Shown here in pieces: positions 36,433-48,200 of a DNA stretch of 64,000 bases. Source of the DNA: Diogma glabrata (taxonomy: Eukaryota > Arthropoda > Insecta > Diptera > Cylindrotomidae); assembly GCA_963693315.1 (NCBI GenBank), contig OY856187.1:388568885-388632884 (forward strand), given 5' to 3'. The translations under genes were made by a program, and so were the position numbers. The first letter of the stretch is position 1. Each line of letters opens with the position of its first letter. The notes below the pieces were generated by a model. That model had not been told where the DNA came from. It saw nothing but the letters and a program-made list of their open reading frames with translations, and searched no databases.

Positions 36433-36706
36433 TAAAACTACTATCCCCATCTAATGGACTTGGCACTTTGACGCAGTGATGGGGCTCAGTAGACTCAGTG
36501 ATCTTAGGAGCTACAACGGTAGGGTCACCCATGCCGTTAGGTCCTCGGTGAGAATCGAAGCCAAGATCAAGTCCAAAACCCAAAGCTAAGGTAGACACGT
36601 ACGCTGAAAGCTTAGCATGGCCAAGGGGGTGCTTGATTACTAGTACGGAACTCTGGATACCGGGCGCCCTCCAGTTTCAATAGCCTTACCACAGCACAGG
36701 GCTCTG

Positions 36707-37039
36707 TTGTGGTTGACCAATGTACCACCCTATTTTATCCATAAATATTGTATGGGAAACAATAAAGTTTTATATGAGAGCGATGCTTCTCCAAACGCAT
36801 CACATAAACTAACAACAAAACTGTGCACCATGTCCTACTCTAGGATCATGCCTGATTTATCAGCTTATCCTAAACCAGACAGCACACATGCCATGTCTAA
36901 CTCTAGGACCATGCCTGATTTATCAGCTTATCCTAATTCGGATAGTACACACACCATGTCTGACTCTAGGGTAATGCCTGATTCACCAGCTTACTCTAAG
37001 TCAGATAGAACACCTGTACGATATAGAAAAAATCTCTAG
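36707..37039 (+). pseudogene. ORF1-position frame with 21-residue repeats
   Basis: This 110-codon frame lies upstream of the endonuclease. Residues ~42-104 are three copies of a 21-residue unit (MPDLSAYPKPDSTHA type). There is no coiled coil or CCHC knuckle, so it does not look like a standard ORF1. It may be a remnant or a leader peptide of the LINE. Start and function are unknown. Confidence 0.35.
36830..37018 (+). repeat. 63-bp tandem repeat, three units
   Basis: ATGTC(C/T)(T/A)ACTCTAGGA.CATGC starts units at 36830, 36893 and 36956. The period is a multiple of three, so the reading frame is preserved. Confidence 0.9.
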
Positions 37040-37083
37040 TACCTAAATTAAGTTGCGTTCAGATTAATCTGCACAGATCAGAA

Positions 37084-40000
37084 ATGGCCTCAGTTAATTT
37101 GAACCGGTTAATTGAACAGGATGCTCACGATCTTGCGTTCATACAGGAGCCGTGGGCAGACAGTAAAAGAATAAAAGGTCTATCGTCAAACAAAAATACA
37201 AAACTGATCTATTTCTCAGATGTGGAAAGACCGCGAACCGCGATTCTTTTCAACAAACATCTGAAAATATTTCCATTGAATGAATTTATCTGTAGAGATC
37301 TTACAACGGTCCAGATAGAAATTCATCTTCCTCAAGGTGGATTTCGTAAATTCATTTTAGCTTCTGCATACTTCCCCGGGGATGAGGACGAGACACCACC
37401 AGAAATGGTAGAGAAACTCATCAAGTATTGCAACAATAACCACTACAACCTCATAATAGCGTGTGATGCTAACGCTCATCACACCGTGTGGGGATGTAGT
37501 AACATTAACACCAAAGGCGAGCGTCTGCTTCAATTTTTGTATGCAAACAATATGTTTATTGCAAACAAAGGTAGTAAGCCTACCTTTAGAAACGCAATCA
37601 GAGGTGAGGTCCTTGACCTTACTTTAACTAACATAAACGCTACTAACCATATTAAGAACTGGCATGTTTCGAAGGAAGCTTCTATGTCTGATCATGCTTA
37701 TATATGTTTCAACATAGAACACTACCCAAAGAGCATCCGCAGTACTTTAGAAACCCGAGGAAAACCAACTGAGAACTTTACACAACGTATCTTCATGATA
37801 ATGTAAATAGTTGCGGCAGTATCAACTCTACATTTGAGCTTGACTCTGCAGCAAATAATTTGCAAGAAATTATCACTGAGGCATACAACCTTAATACTCC
37901 AATAACTCAATCCAAAAGATGCAGAGATGTACCTTGGTGGAATGGTAACTTGGAGAGGAAAATGAATAAAGTTCGTAAGCTCTTTAACAGAGCAAAAACA
38001 ACGAATAATTGGATAGAGTACCGAGTAGCTCTAACCAATTATAATAAAGAACTCAGACAATCAAAAAGAAATAGCTGGAAAGAGCTCTGCAATACGATAG
38101 ATAATCTGCCTGCTGCAGCTCGACTCCAAAAATTGATGTCGTCTGATCACACAAACCCTCTAGGCTCAATCTGCAAACCAAATGGTACGTATACCACCAG
38201 CTGCATTGAGACACTAGATACTTTACTTCAAACCCACTTTCCAGGCTCAATAGAATGGAGCACGGAAGATAATGCCAACGAAGACGTACATCTTCAAGAT
38301 CCTGCAAGTAAAAGTACTGCAGATTATTTAGCAAACACAATTTTCACCCCCAACAAAGCGAGATAGAATCCTTCGGTCCGTATAAATCTCCAGGAGGTGA
38401 TGGAATTTTTCCGGTATTTCTGCAAAATGGTCTAACAATCATTCTTCCATATCTCATGCGTTTGTTCAAAGCAAGCTTTCGCCTTGCTTACATTCCTCAG
38501 ATATGGCGAGAAACCAGAGTTGTTTTTATACCTAAGCCAGGAAAAAACCAAATGAAGCCAAATCATACAGACCCATAAGTCTTACATCTTTTCTATTAAA
38601 AACAATGGAAAAAATGTTGGACTATCACATCCGTCATGTATGCCTCAAACAAAACCCTCTCAACTCTAGCCAGCACGCCTATCAGACTGGGAAATCTACT
38701 GAAACGGCGTTACACAAAATGGTGAAAGAAATTGAGAGCACCTTAAACTATAAGGAGGCACTTGTATGTACATTTATGGACATACAAGGAGCCTTTGACA
38801 ATGTCCACTTCAATGCTATCATCGAAATGGCCACAAAGAAAAATATAAATCCGCTTATCATTGCGTCAAGATGCTACAGAGTCGGAAGATAACGGCTACG
38901 CTAGGTGATTATTCAGTGACTGTTACTGCATCTAGAGGCTGCCAGCAAGGGGGCGTGCTCTCTCCGCTGCTTTGGCTAATGGTGGCTGATGATCTCCTCA
39001 CTAAGCTAAATGATTCCGGTTTCAACACTGTAGGCTATGCCGACGACTTGGCAGTCATGGTTAGAGGAAAACATGACTCCATTGTCGCTGGTCGAACCCA
39101 GACAGCTCTTAATATTGTATCAAAGTGGTGCAACAGATTGGGACTGTCGATCAATCCCCAAAAAACAAGCATTGTCGTTTTCACAAACAGGAGAAACTTC
39201 AATTTCGTTTCTCCTGTTCTAAACGGCGATCCAATACAAACATCAAAAGAGGTTAGATATTTAGGTGTGATCCTGGATAGCAAACTAGCTTGGAACCCAC
39301 ACCTGAAATATATCTGTGATAAGGCAAACAAAGTTTTCTTCACATGCAGAAACCTGTTTGGGAAAACATGGGGTCTTAGCCCAAAAACGATACTATTATA
39401 AAACCAATTCTAACATATGTAGCTTTAGTTTGGTGGCCTAAAACGCGCCAAATAACTGCTCAAAATATGTTTACAAAAATACAAAGGCTTGTGTGTCTTA
39501 GTGGCACAGGTGCTTTCAAAACCACGCCAACGTCAGCAATGGAGATTCTTCTAAAGCTTTTTCCATTGCACCTACATGTTAAATCTGTAGCGGTGTTGAG
39601 CGTTCATAGACTTCAGCTCATAGAAGGGTTTAAGCCGGGTAATCTAACTGGACACCTTAAAATCCTTTCTGAATTACAAGCTGAACTGCATACATACCAT
39701 ATTTCGGATTGTATGCCAAAAACAATAGATTTAGGCACTTTGATGTCAAGATATTGGCCAGAGATCTTATTAAAAACTACATACGGTCACTGCCACATAA
39801 CGCCAGCATCTGGTACACAGATGGTTCTCGAACCAACATGGGCACGGGAGCAGGAGTGTTTGGTCCTAGAACAAAACAAACGGTTACCTTAGGCACCACA
39901 ACAACCATATTTCAAGCCGAAATTTTTGCCATTAGCAGTTGCGCTTTGCTATGCGCTGAAAGAAAATACCAAAATATTGAAATATATATTATCTCTGACA

Positions 40001-40347
40001 GCCAAGCAGCACTCTTGGCACTAAAATCTACGCGCTTTGATTCAAAACTGGTATGGAAATGCTACCAAAATCTATTAAAAATCTCGTGCAATAACACAGT
40101 AACACTTGTGTGGGCACCTAGCCACACAGGAATACAAGGAAATGCTATCGCTGACGCTTTAGCAAAGCAAGGTGCCAATAAAAAATTTGTTGGACCGGAA
40201 CCATGCTTTGAAATGGCCAAGAGTTCGCTCAAAAGCACAATCCAAACAATGGAACAAGAACAAAATGCTAAATTATGGAGAAGCAGAGAGGGACTAGTAC
40301 ACTCCAAGAAGTTTCTAGGTAATCTCCCTGTTTCACCCTGTTTTTAA
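37084..40347 (+). pseudogene. Non-LTR ORF2: endonuclease, RT, RNase H (frameshifted)
   Basis: The endonuclease at 37084-37800 has FIQEPWAD near residue 19, ASAYFPGDED, ACDANAHHTVWG near 125, EVLDLTLTN near 176 and MSDHAYI near 200. The frame then shifts near 37795 into WWNGNLERKMNKVRKLFNRA, again near 38365, and again near 38570 and 38880. RT motifs are CTFMDIQGAFDNV (motif A, 38770), CQQGGVLSPLLW (motif B) and GYADDLAVM (motif C). RNase H (39709-40347) reads IWYTDGS, QAEIFAIS, ISDSQAALLAL, WAPSHTGIQGN and ADALAKQ. A CRFC...H..C.C knuckle follows near 40416-40460, out of frame. At least five frame breaks make it inactive. Confidence 0.85.
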
Positions 40348-40734
40348 CGTGGTGCGTTACTGGACATGGTCCTTTATACCACCATCTTAACAAAACAGGC
40401 CTTGTTGTTTCCGACAGGTGCAGATTCTGCTACTCGGACGCGGAAACTATGGAACACGTCATCTGCAGCTGTCCTGAACTCTCTGGGCACAGATACAACC
40501 AACTTGGTCATACTTGGTCATACTAGAAGACTAACACTTCCATTACCACAAAACGTCACTCCAATTGAGCTAATTAATTTTATTAAAAGTCTCAACTTGG
40601 ATGACAGAATACAACCAGTAACGGCACAGACGACGACTGACTAATAACAAAATCAGGGTAAGCACAATAGACCTTCAGGTCGCAGTGCTACTTGAACTGT
40701 AAGTTTCAAGGCCCTCCAATAAAAAAAAAAAAAA
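40348..40734 (+). other. LINE C-terminal knuckle, 3' UTR and poly(A)
   Basis: The zinc knuckle CRFCYSDAETMEHVICSC is encoded near 40410-40463. The 3' UTR follows, then 14 A residues at 40721-40734, after which BEL LTR sequence resumes. Confidence 0.75.
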
Positions 40735-40798
40735 TTATTTTAAAAAATTGGATATTTATTTGTACAGTGGCAAGGTGCGAAAACAACGACAAAAAACA
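40735..40798 (+). repeat. 5' LTR of BEL/Pao element, second part
   Basis: TTATTTTAAAAAATTGGATATTTATTTGTACAGTGGCAAGG... matches 45157-45219 with two substitutions (TACAG/TGCAG and CGAC/CAAC). It ends AAAAAACA. Confidence 0.85.
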
Positions 40799-40813
40799 TG
40801 GTCCTTCGTAGCC
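40799..40813 (+). promoter_or_regulatory. Primer-binding site of BEL/Pao element
   Basis: TGGTCCTTCGTAGCC directly follows the LTR end ACA. It starts with TGG, as expected for annealing to tRNA CCA ends, and resembles TGGTCCTTCG-type sites seen in other insect BEL/Pao elements. The tRNA was not determined. Confidence 0.6.
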
Positions 40814-41347
40814 AAATAAATTTCTAAAATCAGCAGAATTGCAATTGCAGCAGTGAAACAAAGGATTTATTATAATAACAGAATTATTAACTGCATGTAT
40901 GTTATTCAACTCAATAAGGAAAGCACATGAAAATAGGTACAAAAATTGATGTTAACCTACAACTTGAGTGACTCTCTTTATCATAATATTTAAACATATA
41001 ATAAACATTTGTGATTAAATTAAATGAACAAAACATTTTATAATAAATAAGTAAAATTTAAAAATAATTTAGTGATTCAAGTGGTGAATTTCTGCTAGTG
41101 AAAATTCGTATAAAATACGCGGATTGCTTTTTCTTATTTTTTTTTTGTTGGAGCTTTCATTGGAGTTATTATCAGTTGTTCAGGTATTAATATTACAATT
41201 ATTGTGAACTGTTTTAAACGCGTTTCGTGAATTATTGATATTTTAATAAACATTCTTTCGTGGATGCGTTGGTGACTAAGATTTCAAGCATACAATTAAA
41301 TTTTATTTCTTATCTCAACGTGTCAAAGCTTACTAATTAATTTCAAT

Positions 41348-41578
41348 ATGGCAGACATTAGAGCCTTGGGTCGTAAACTTGACCGAATCAAACAAATTTA
41401 TGATTTTATTAAAAACTCTCATGATGATAATGCTGTCGATGATATTCATGTTAACCTTCAGCTACTACAAGAAGAATGGGTCGAATATCGGGTTTTAGAT
41501 ACGAAAATAAAAAAAACATCAGAGACAGAAAAAATACAAATCGATATCGAAACGCTATATTTTTCCAGTTGGAGTAAT
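41348..41578 (+). pseudogene. BEL/Pao gag, N-terminal remnant
   Basis: The 77-codon frame begins MADIRALGRKLDRIKQIYDF and continues LQLLQEEWVEYRVLDTKI. This is the predicted helical start of BEL/Pao gag polyproteins, which form the capsid. The usual remainder of gag (~300+ residues), the CCHC knuckles and the aspartic protease are missing. The frame runs straight into pol-derived sequence near 41570, pointing to an internal deletion of roughly 1.5-2.5 kb (estimate from family size). The leader from 40814 to 41347 is a normal non-coding stretch. ATG at 41348 is the natural start. Confidence 0.75.
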
Positions 41579-44500
41579 TGAGTTGGAATAATTAACAGTT
41601 TCAAAATGTTTAAATGAAGAAGATCAACAATGCGAGAAGTATTATACTGAAACCACAAAAAGGGACACTAACGGGAAATGCATTGTGAAACTTCCGTTTA
41701 AATTGTCATCACCTGAACTAGGCAATTCACAAACAGTTGCCATTAAAAGATTTCATGCTCTTGAACGCAAATTTAAAACTAATAAGGAATTTAAAAAAGA
41801 TTACGTCAAGGTTATTCAAGAGTATATAGAATTGCGACATATGGAAGAAATTCCGCGAGAAAATATTTCACACAAAATCGAAACTTCGTTCTATCTCCCA
41901 CATCACGCAGTAACCAAACAATCAAGTTCAACTACCAAAGTTCGAGTGGTTTTTGATGGTTCAAGTAAATCTTCTTCTGGAGTGTCCTTGAACGAAAAAT
42001 TATTGATTGGACCAACAATCCAACCTTCCCTTTGGTCAACTCTCATCAAGTTTAGAAAATACAAGATAGCGGTAACAGCTGATGTCACAAAAATGTATCG
42101 GCAAGTGGCAGTTGACGAAGTTGATACAGAATACCAACGTATTTTATGGCAAAATGATCCAGACCTGCCAATAAAACACTTTCGGTTAACAACGGTCACC
42201 TTTGGGCTAGCTAGCTCAGCGTTCTTAGCCATAAGATGTCTACAACAAACCGCGTATGATATTAAAGATCATTATCCAGAAATTGTTAATTCTATACTTT
42301 CAGATTTCTACGTTGATGACTTTTTATCAGGAGCAAATTCATTCGAAGAAGCAATAGATCTAAACTAAAAATTTACCAAGCTTTGAATGCAGGTGGATTT
42401 GTTCTAAGAAAATGGAAGTCTAACATTCGTGAGCTAAATGAAAACATTTCTGGTGTCAAATCAAGCGATGTCATCTCAATTGACAACAGTTTACAAACAT
42501 CCAAGGTTCTCGGCTTGCAAAGAGATCGATGATATCACATTCGGCGAAAATATTCGACCCTCTCGGTTGGCTTGCTCCATCAATAATAGCTGTCAAAATT
42601 CTATATCAGAAGATCTGGTTGAGAACAATAGCATGGCATGAAATTCTACCCGAAGACCTTCAAACAGCATGGGTCACGTTGAGTGGTGAATTTAAGGAAT
42701 TCGAAAAAATAGCTACACCGAGATACATTCCGCAAAATAATATAGAGCTGCATGGGGTTGCCGACGCGAGTGAACTAGCTTACGCCGCAGTTGTATATTG
42801 TAGATCCATTAATAATGACAACACAATTAAAACAAATATTATTACATCAAAAACAAAGGTAGCACCATTGAAGACAGTTTTGTTGCTCCGATTGGAACTT
42901 TGTGCCGCACATCTGTTAGCCAAATTGCTTGCTGACGTTAAACAACATTTCCCAGAATCAACACCAATTTTTGCGTGGACGGATTAAGCAATTGTGATGG
43001 CCTGGATCACCCGTCACGATGGAAAACATTTGTAGCGAATAGAACTTCCCCAAATTTTGGCAACACTACCACGTCAAAATTGGATTCATGTGAAATCAAG
43101 CGATAATCCTGCAGACCATACCTCTTGAAGTATATTACCATCTAAATTGATCAACTTAAAGCAATGGTGGAACGGAACTATCTGGTTGAGAGAAGAAAAA
43201 CAAAACTGGTCATGTGAAAATATGAAAGTTAATCTGACGAATTGCGAAGAAAAAAAAATAAAACCTCTACTTCTGCACTGGGTTGTCGAGAATGAAGTAA
43301 TTGATAGTCTAATTGATAAACTTTCATCCTATTGGAAATTAATAAGAGTGTTGGCATATGTGTACAGGTTTATCAATAACATTAAACAGAAAACCGGACC
43401 TCGAAAAAACAACCCAAAGAAAATACCTTACCCAATAACAGTTGTGGAGCTTGAATTTTCAGAGGAACAATGCATAAAACATGTTCAAAACAAGGAATTC
43501 AGTAAGGATATAAGTGATTTGAAGAAATGTCAAAGGGTCAGTTCTAAAAGTAAGATTTTATCATTGTATCCATTTCTGGACAATAAAGGGATTTTAAGGA
43601 TTGGAGGAAGATTGCCGAATTCTCAATGCGAATACAAAATGAAACATCCGGCCATATTACCCAAATCTGTTAAATTTTGCAGATTAATCATTCAACACAT
43701 ACATAATAAATATTTTAATCCAGGTCCATCCTTAACGTCACATTTGATTCGCCAGCAATACTGGCTCATACATGCAAGAAATACAATCCGGGCTGAGATA
43801 AAAAAATGTTTAGTCTGTTTTCGGCATAAATGCACTACTGCAAAACAAATAATGGGTGAACTTCCTTCAGTCAGAGTAACACCTGCTAGAGCTTTCAGTC
43901 GGTCAGGAGTCGATTACGCAGGTCCAATATATATATATTGAACAAGAAAAGTAGAGGTGCCAAAATAACAAAAGGGTACATTGCAGTATTTGTTTGCATG
44001 GTTACGAAAGCTGTGCATCTGGAATTAGTAAGCGATTTAACTAGCGAATCTTTCATAGCATCGCTAAAAAGATTTGTAGCAAGAAGAGGTGTTCCTTCAG
44101 ACATTTACAGCGATAATGCTACAAACTTTGTTGGAGCGCAAAGACAACTTCGGGAAATATATAACTTTCTTAACCAAAATAATATATCTAGTTTCATTTC
44201 AGAGTTTTTGACTGAAAACGGCACCCAATAACATTTTATTCCACCAGCAGCACCACATTATGTTGGTCTTTGGGAGGCAGCGGTGAAATCAGTGAAAACC
44301 AGTTTACTGAAAGCAAACCACAATTGTAATTTTACATTTGAAGAGATGACTACCTTGCTGTGTCAAATTGAGGCTATTCTAAATTCAAGACCATTATATC
44401 CCATCAGTGAAGACGACACATCTTTTGAAGAACTAACGCCAGCTCATTTTCTAATTGGTGAACAATTAGCTACAATTCCTGATGTCGATTTGGAAATGGT

Positions 44501-44818
44501 TCCGGTATCCAGATTAAGTCGATTTAACAAATTTAACAACGCGTACATGGATTTTGGAAAAGGTTTCAAGATGAGTACTTCAATACTTTACAACAGCGAC
44601 ACAAATGGCAACACAAAAAGGAGAATCTGCAATTAAATGATTTAGTACTAATCAAGGAAGACAATCTTCCAAGCTGCAAGTTGGCACTGGGTCGCGTAAC
44701 ACAATTATATCCAGACAACAACAATCAAACGCGTACGGTTACAGTTCGTACGGCAAACACAACTCTGAAAAGAAGCATCGTCAAATTATGCAAATTACTA
44801 ATTTCGGTTAACGAATGA
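41579..44818 (+). pseudogene. BEL/Pao pol: RT, RNase H, integrase (multiply broken)
   Basis: Domain order follows BEL. First comes an N-terminal pol block (CEKYYTETTKRD and KCIVKLPFK). RT is at ~41900-42400: KVRVVFDGSS, ADVTKMYRQV, TFGLASSAF and FYVDDFLSGA. RNase H-like sequence follows (KIFDPLGWLAP, GVADASELAYAA, LRLELCAAHLLA, then AIVMAWI and SSDNPAD). The H2C2 zinc finger with CLVCFRHK lies near 43810. The integrase core has SGVDYAGPI near 43905, SDNATNF near 44110 and LWEAAVKS near 44270, i.e. the D, D and E positions. Lesions I see: stops near 41592, 42366, 42985, 43033, 43126, 43938 and 44229, plus frameshifts including one near 44550. No active enzyme can be made. Confidence 0.85.
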
Positions 44819-44826
44819 GTCGTTAA

Positions 44827-44839
44827 CGTGGGAGGAATA
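44827..44839 (+). promoter_or_regulatory. Polypurine tract
   Basis: GTGGGAGGAATA immediately precedes the 3' LTR start TGTTAACG. This is the expected place and composition for plus-strand priming. Confidence 0.7.
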
Positions 44840-45220
44840 TGTTAACGCTGCTGTTAACACAACAAAAAAACCAAATGTCAACGAGGGTTAACGATAGATT
44901 ATCTCAGCAAAATTACTAGTCAACGAACATGCATTTCATCCACCTCTTTATCTACCAACTGCGAACAGAGAAGGATCTCAACCAGCGAATCTAAACAACT
45001 CAGAACAAAAAAAAAATCAGCGAACAACAACCAACAAAATATTAAAGATAAGTTTATAAATTAAAGATTTGTATTTTTTTTTTCTAATTTGTAAAATAAA
45101 ACAAACCATTCAATTCATTCATCAATCAAATAGAATAAATAAATTTAAACAAATTATTATTTTAAAAAATTGGATATTTATTTGTGCAGTGGCAAGGTGC
45201 GAAAACAACAACAAAAAACT
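44840..45220 (+). repeat. 3' LTR of BEL/Pao element (uninterrupted)
   Basis: The 381-bp LTR starts TGTTAACGCTGCTG. It contains an AATAAA-type signal (GAATAAATAAA near 45133) and ends AAAAAAC(T). It shows what the 5' LTR looked like before the LINE insertion. Confidence 0.88.
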
Positions 45221-46318
45221 TTCGATATTTGTATTTGTTGAGCGCAGGAAGAATGAGGTTAGGTTTTGTTAAATAGTTGTCAAAATCTAGCGGATTGAAA
45301 ACTTACACCGGTATTAAAATTTCGGTAAACCGGTATTGAATGACCTAAAACTCTTATATAATGACTTAAACGAACAAAACAAATTATTCAAGTTTCAAAA
45401 GTTAGATAGCATTTTCTGATAAGAAACATTTCAATGAACCTTAAAGCATCTCAAACTAGCTGTTAATTATATGAAAACAATTCGTATGGCAATTCTGAAG
45501 AATAAAGAAATATAGAATAATAATCGCTATCGACGGAAGCGTTCAACAACATTATTATCTTCAGTGGTCTTGCTAAATCGTGTACTCGTTTGGAAGAATA
45601 TGAAAACCAAGCTGGGAATTTCGTCAAATATAAGAACGTTAGAGAAGGAACTCCTCAAGTTTCGGTTGCCCTAAAACTATAAAGCTGGCAGTTCATATTT
45701 TCAACGTGTTATGTAGACTGGAGTATGATGACGTAGTGCAGTAAAGTTACAGATCCATGAAGTTCCTATTTTCTCACACATCACAATTATGCATATCACG
45801 CGTAGTTAATAACAAGTTCTCGTTCATCCCTAATCTATAGTCATATTTTCATATAGTTTCCGGTACACATATTTATTCTTAGCATAAAAAATTTAACCAC
45901 AATCTTTTATTTACAATACCCTATTATTGGTTCACAATGCGTTTCCACCCGCGTTGCTTCGTCATACTGCACGAATTTGGATTCTCCGGGCCTCTAATCA
46001 TAACTGCTCTAAATATTTTCAAACCTCAAACAGCTGTGCATATTTGTCAATTCGTCTTGATATCAAAGAAAAAATTTATATTCTACAATCAGCTTTGAAA
46101 TTGTCTTCAAAACGTATTATATTTTTTATATAGTTGTTTTTTATCAATTCTTCTTTCCGCTATATATATAGATTCTACTGTAAAACGGTTGTACATACGT
46201 TTTAATCCATCATAATGTCGCATATTTTACTATTTCTTTCAAACGCGTTGTAAATAATATATTTCGTTAAATTATCTTTTAATTTTATTTATTACAAACT
46301 AATAACCAGTATTTGTTT
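45221..46318. other. AT-rich spacer, no gene seen
   Basis: The only ORF above 60 codons (45927-46133) has no recognisable motif. No repeats of note. Confidence 0.5.
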
Positions 46319-46946
46319 TGTTACGGAAAATGTACTAACAATAATTTGTAAATTTAAAACTTTCGAAAAACATTTAGCTCATTTTTCGATATTAATTGCC
46401 TATATAAGAGATGAAAACATCTAGTCGTCTCTCTTAGTCTAATTTTATTTTTCCTATTGGATTTTGGCGGTTTTTGACATTGGGTGTGTGAGGTTGACAG
46501 TCCTCATAGTGAAAGTTGCCTTAATTATTTTTAAAATTATCATAGAAGGTACTCAATGTTTAGAATCTGTGTTTTATGTGGTTTATTGTGGAGAATAGAA
46601 CGTCTTTTACTGTAGCAGTGCACCCCAATTTCCGTACCAGGAAGAAAAGTAAGATAAATTGTTTTTGTTTATAATAAAAATTTAGCAGTGATAAAGGCGA
46701 AGTAAAATTAACAGTGTTATAAGTAGAAAGTTAAAAGTGATATTGTGAACAAGTATAAGAGAATTATAAGTAGTGAAATATTGTTAGTACAAGAAGAACT
46801 AAAAGGGGAATAGTAATAGGAGAAATATTTTTATTGTAAAATCTTGAACGAATAAAATTATAACGTTTAGAAAATCCATTGTGTTTTAAATTTCCTGATT
46901 TAGTGATCGAACTAAATAATTGTAACTCGGCAAAAGAAACGTTACA
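46319..46946 (+). mobile_element. Possible solo LTR or LTR-like promoter unit
   Basis: The block starts TGTTACGGAAAATG and ends AAACGTTACA, so it has TG...CA ends. In order it holds a TATATAAG box (46401-46408), an initiator-like TCTCTTAGTC ~30 bases later, and AATAAAA at 46851, which is LTR-like spacing. No matching second LTR, PBS or target duplication is visible, so the call is tentative. Confidence 0.35.
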
Positions 46947-47102
46947 ATATAATAAAAATTAACTGTTTTTGTTAGTAACTAAGCGATTTTAATGCTAAGT
47001 AAATAAATTGTGTGCTTTGTTTTCGTTTATCAGTTTACCCGACTGGAAATTAGTTCAGGGAACCCGGATTATGATCAGATCCGGATCAGATTTTCCGTAA
47101 TA

Positions 47103-47302
47103 CGGCCATCTTATCAGTTCCTGATCAGCGTACAGTACCGTTTCCCTTGATCCGGCCATCTGATCAGTTCCTGATCAGCGTACAGTACCGTTTCCCTTGA
47201 TCCGGCTATCTGATCAGCTACTGCTCAGCGTGCAGTACTTTATCCGTTGATCCAGTCATACGATCAGTTTCTGATCGAAAATACTCATCTTATCCGATGT
47301 CC
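47103..47302 (+). repeat. 50-bp subterminal tandem repeat, four units
   Basis: CGGCCATCTGATCAGTTCCT-type units start at 47103, 47153, 47203 and 47253, exactly 50 bases apart. The first two are nearly identical; the last two are progressively diverged. Confidence 0.9.
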
Positions 47303-48059
47303 TGAACTGGATAATAATACAAAATTTAATTTTTTACCTGATCCATTCTGTATATAATTTTGCTCATTAAACAATAAATTCGTTATTAATGGTATAACTG
47401 AATTATTATTTTGATTATATTATCGACGTCATAATAGTACATTTACTTAACTTAAAATTTTTTTGTGCAAAAATTCTCATTCTTTCTTTTTTAAAAGTTA
47501 ATTATAATATACTTAGCCGTAATAATTAACTATAGACTGAATCTATTTAATTGTTTAATATTTTGTACTTATCAGTACAAATTTATTGTAGAATCGAAAA
47601 CAGCATTGTCAAACTTACAGTTGTGAGAGATCTTGCTTATTAACCTTAAAGCACATAGTTTAAATTTTTATCTTCCATCTCCTCTTTGCTCTCGAATTTC
47701 CAGATGTTTTTTGTTAGCAGTAATTGGTGAAATATTTATTATGTTGCTCAAAAATTATTCTATTTGAAATATGACAAGTGATTTAAAGCAGGTATGGGTG
47801 AAGTTAGTTTTCGAATCCAAACTTGGATCCATACCTGCATAAGAGCCTATGTGACAAAGAGTTTTATGATTGGAAAAATCATCAATAATGCCAAAACTTG
47901 GACTAAATAAAATAAAAATAAGAAATAATTAGCAAACCAACTGTTTAAATATATAAGCATTTGAAGTGTATTTGAAAAGGAAAGGAAAAATGGTAATATT
48001 TTTTTCATTTATTTAATGTCAAATTAATATTTAAGAACAAAATTAATTCTAAACCTTTA

Positions 48060-48200
48060 AACGGATCTGGTATGGATCTCTTGACCAGACCGGACATGAA
48101 ACTGTTGAATGGATCCGGCATGGATCTTTAAGATGGATCCGGAATAGATCTTTGAAATGGATCCGGCATGGATCTTTTAAACGGATCCTGTATGGATCAT
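48060..48200 (+). repeat. GGATCCGGCATGGATC short repeats
   Basis: About five copies of an ~26-bp unit (GGATCCGGCATGGATCTTT(A)AA with variants) lie just left of the inner transposon's TIR. Confidence 0.75.

Larger units (their letters stand above)
36433..40734 (+). mobile_element. Nested RNase H-bearing non-LTR retrotransposon (I/LOA-like)
   Basis: It is inserted into the BEL 5' LTR. It has a leader, a short ORF1-position frame with 63-bp repeats, an endonuclease/RT/RNase H ORF2 with several frameshifts, a zinc-knuckle tail and a 14-A tail at 40721-40734. Comparison with the intact 3' LTR puts the insertion between AAATTTAA and (A)TTATTTTAAAA; about ten LTR bases are missing or altered at the junction. 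It is a different family from 32480-35087, though of the same general clade. Confidence 0.85.
36124..45220 (+). mobile_element. BEL/Pao LTR retrotransposon, split by a nested LINE
   Basis: The LTRs (TGTTAACGCTGCTG...) lie at 36124-36432 + 40735-40798 and at 44840-45220. The 5' LTR is interrupted by a non-LTR element. Inside come a PBS at 40799, a gag remnant, pol with RT, RNase H and integrase in BEL order, and a polypurine tract before the 3' LTR. TTCGG before the 5' LTR and TTCGA after the 3' LTR may be a 5-bp target duplication with one change. The first 309 LTR bases of the two copies differ at one position that I can see. The body is defective: gag/protease deletion and several frame lesions. 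Confidence 0.88.
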
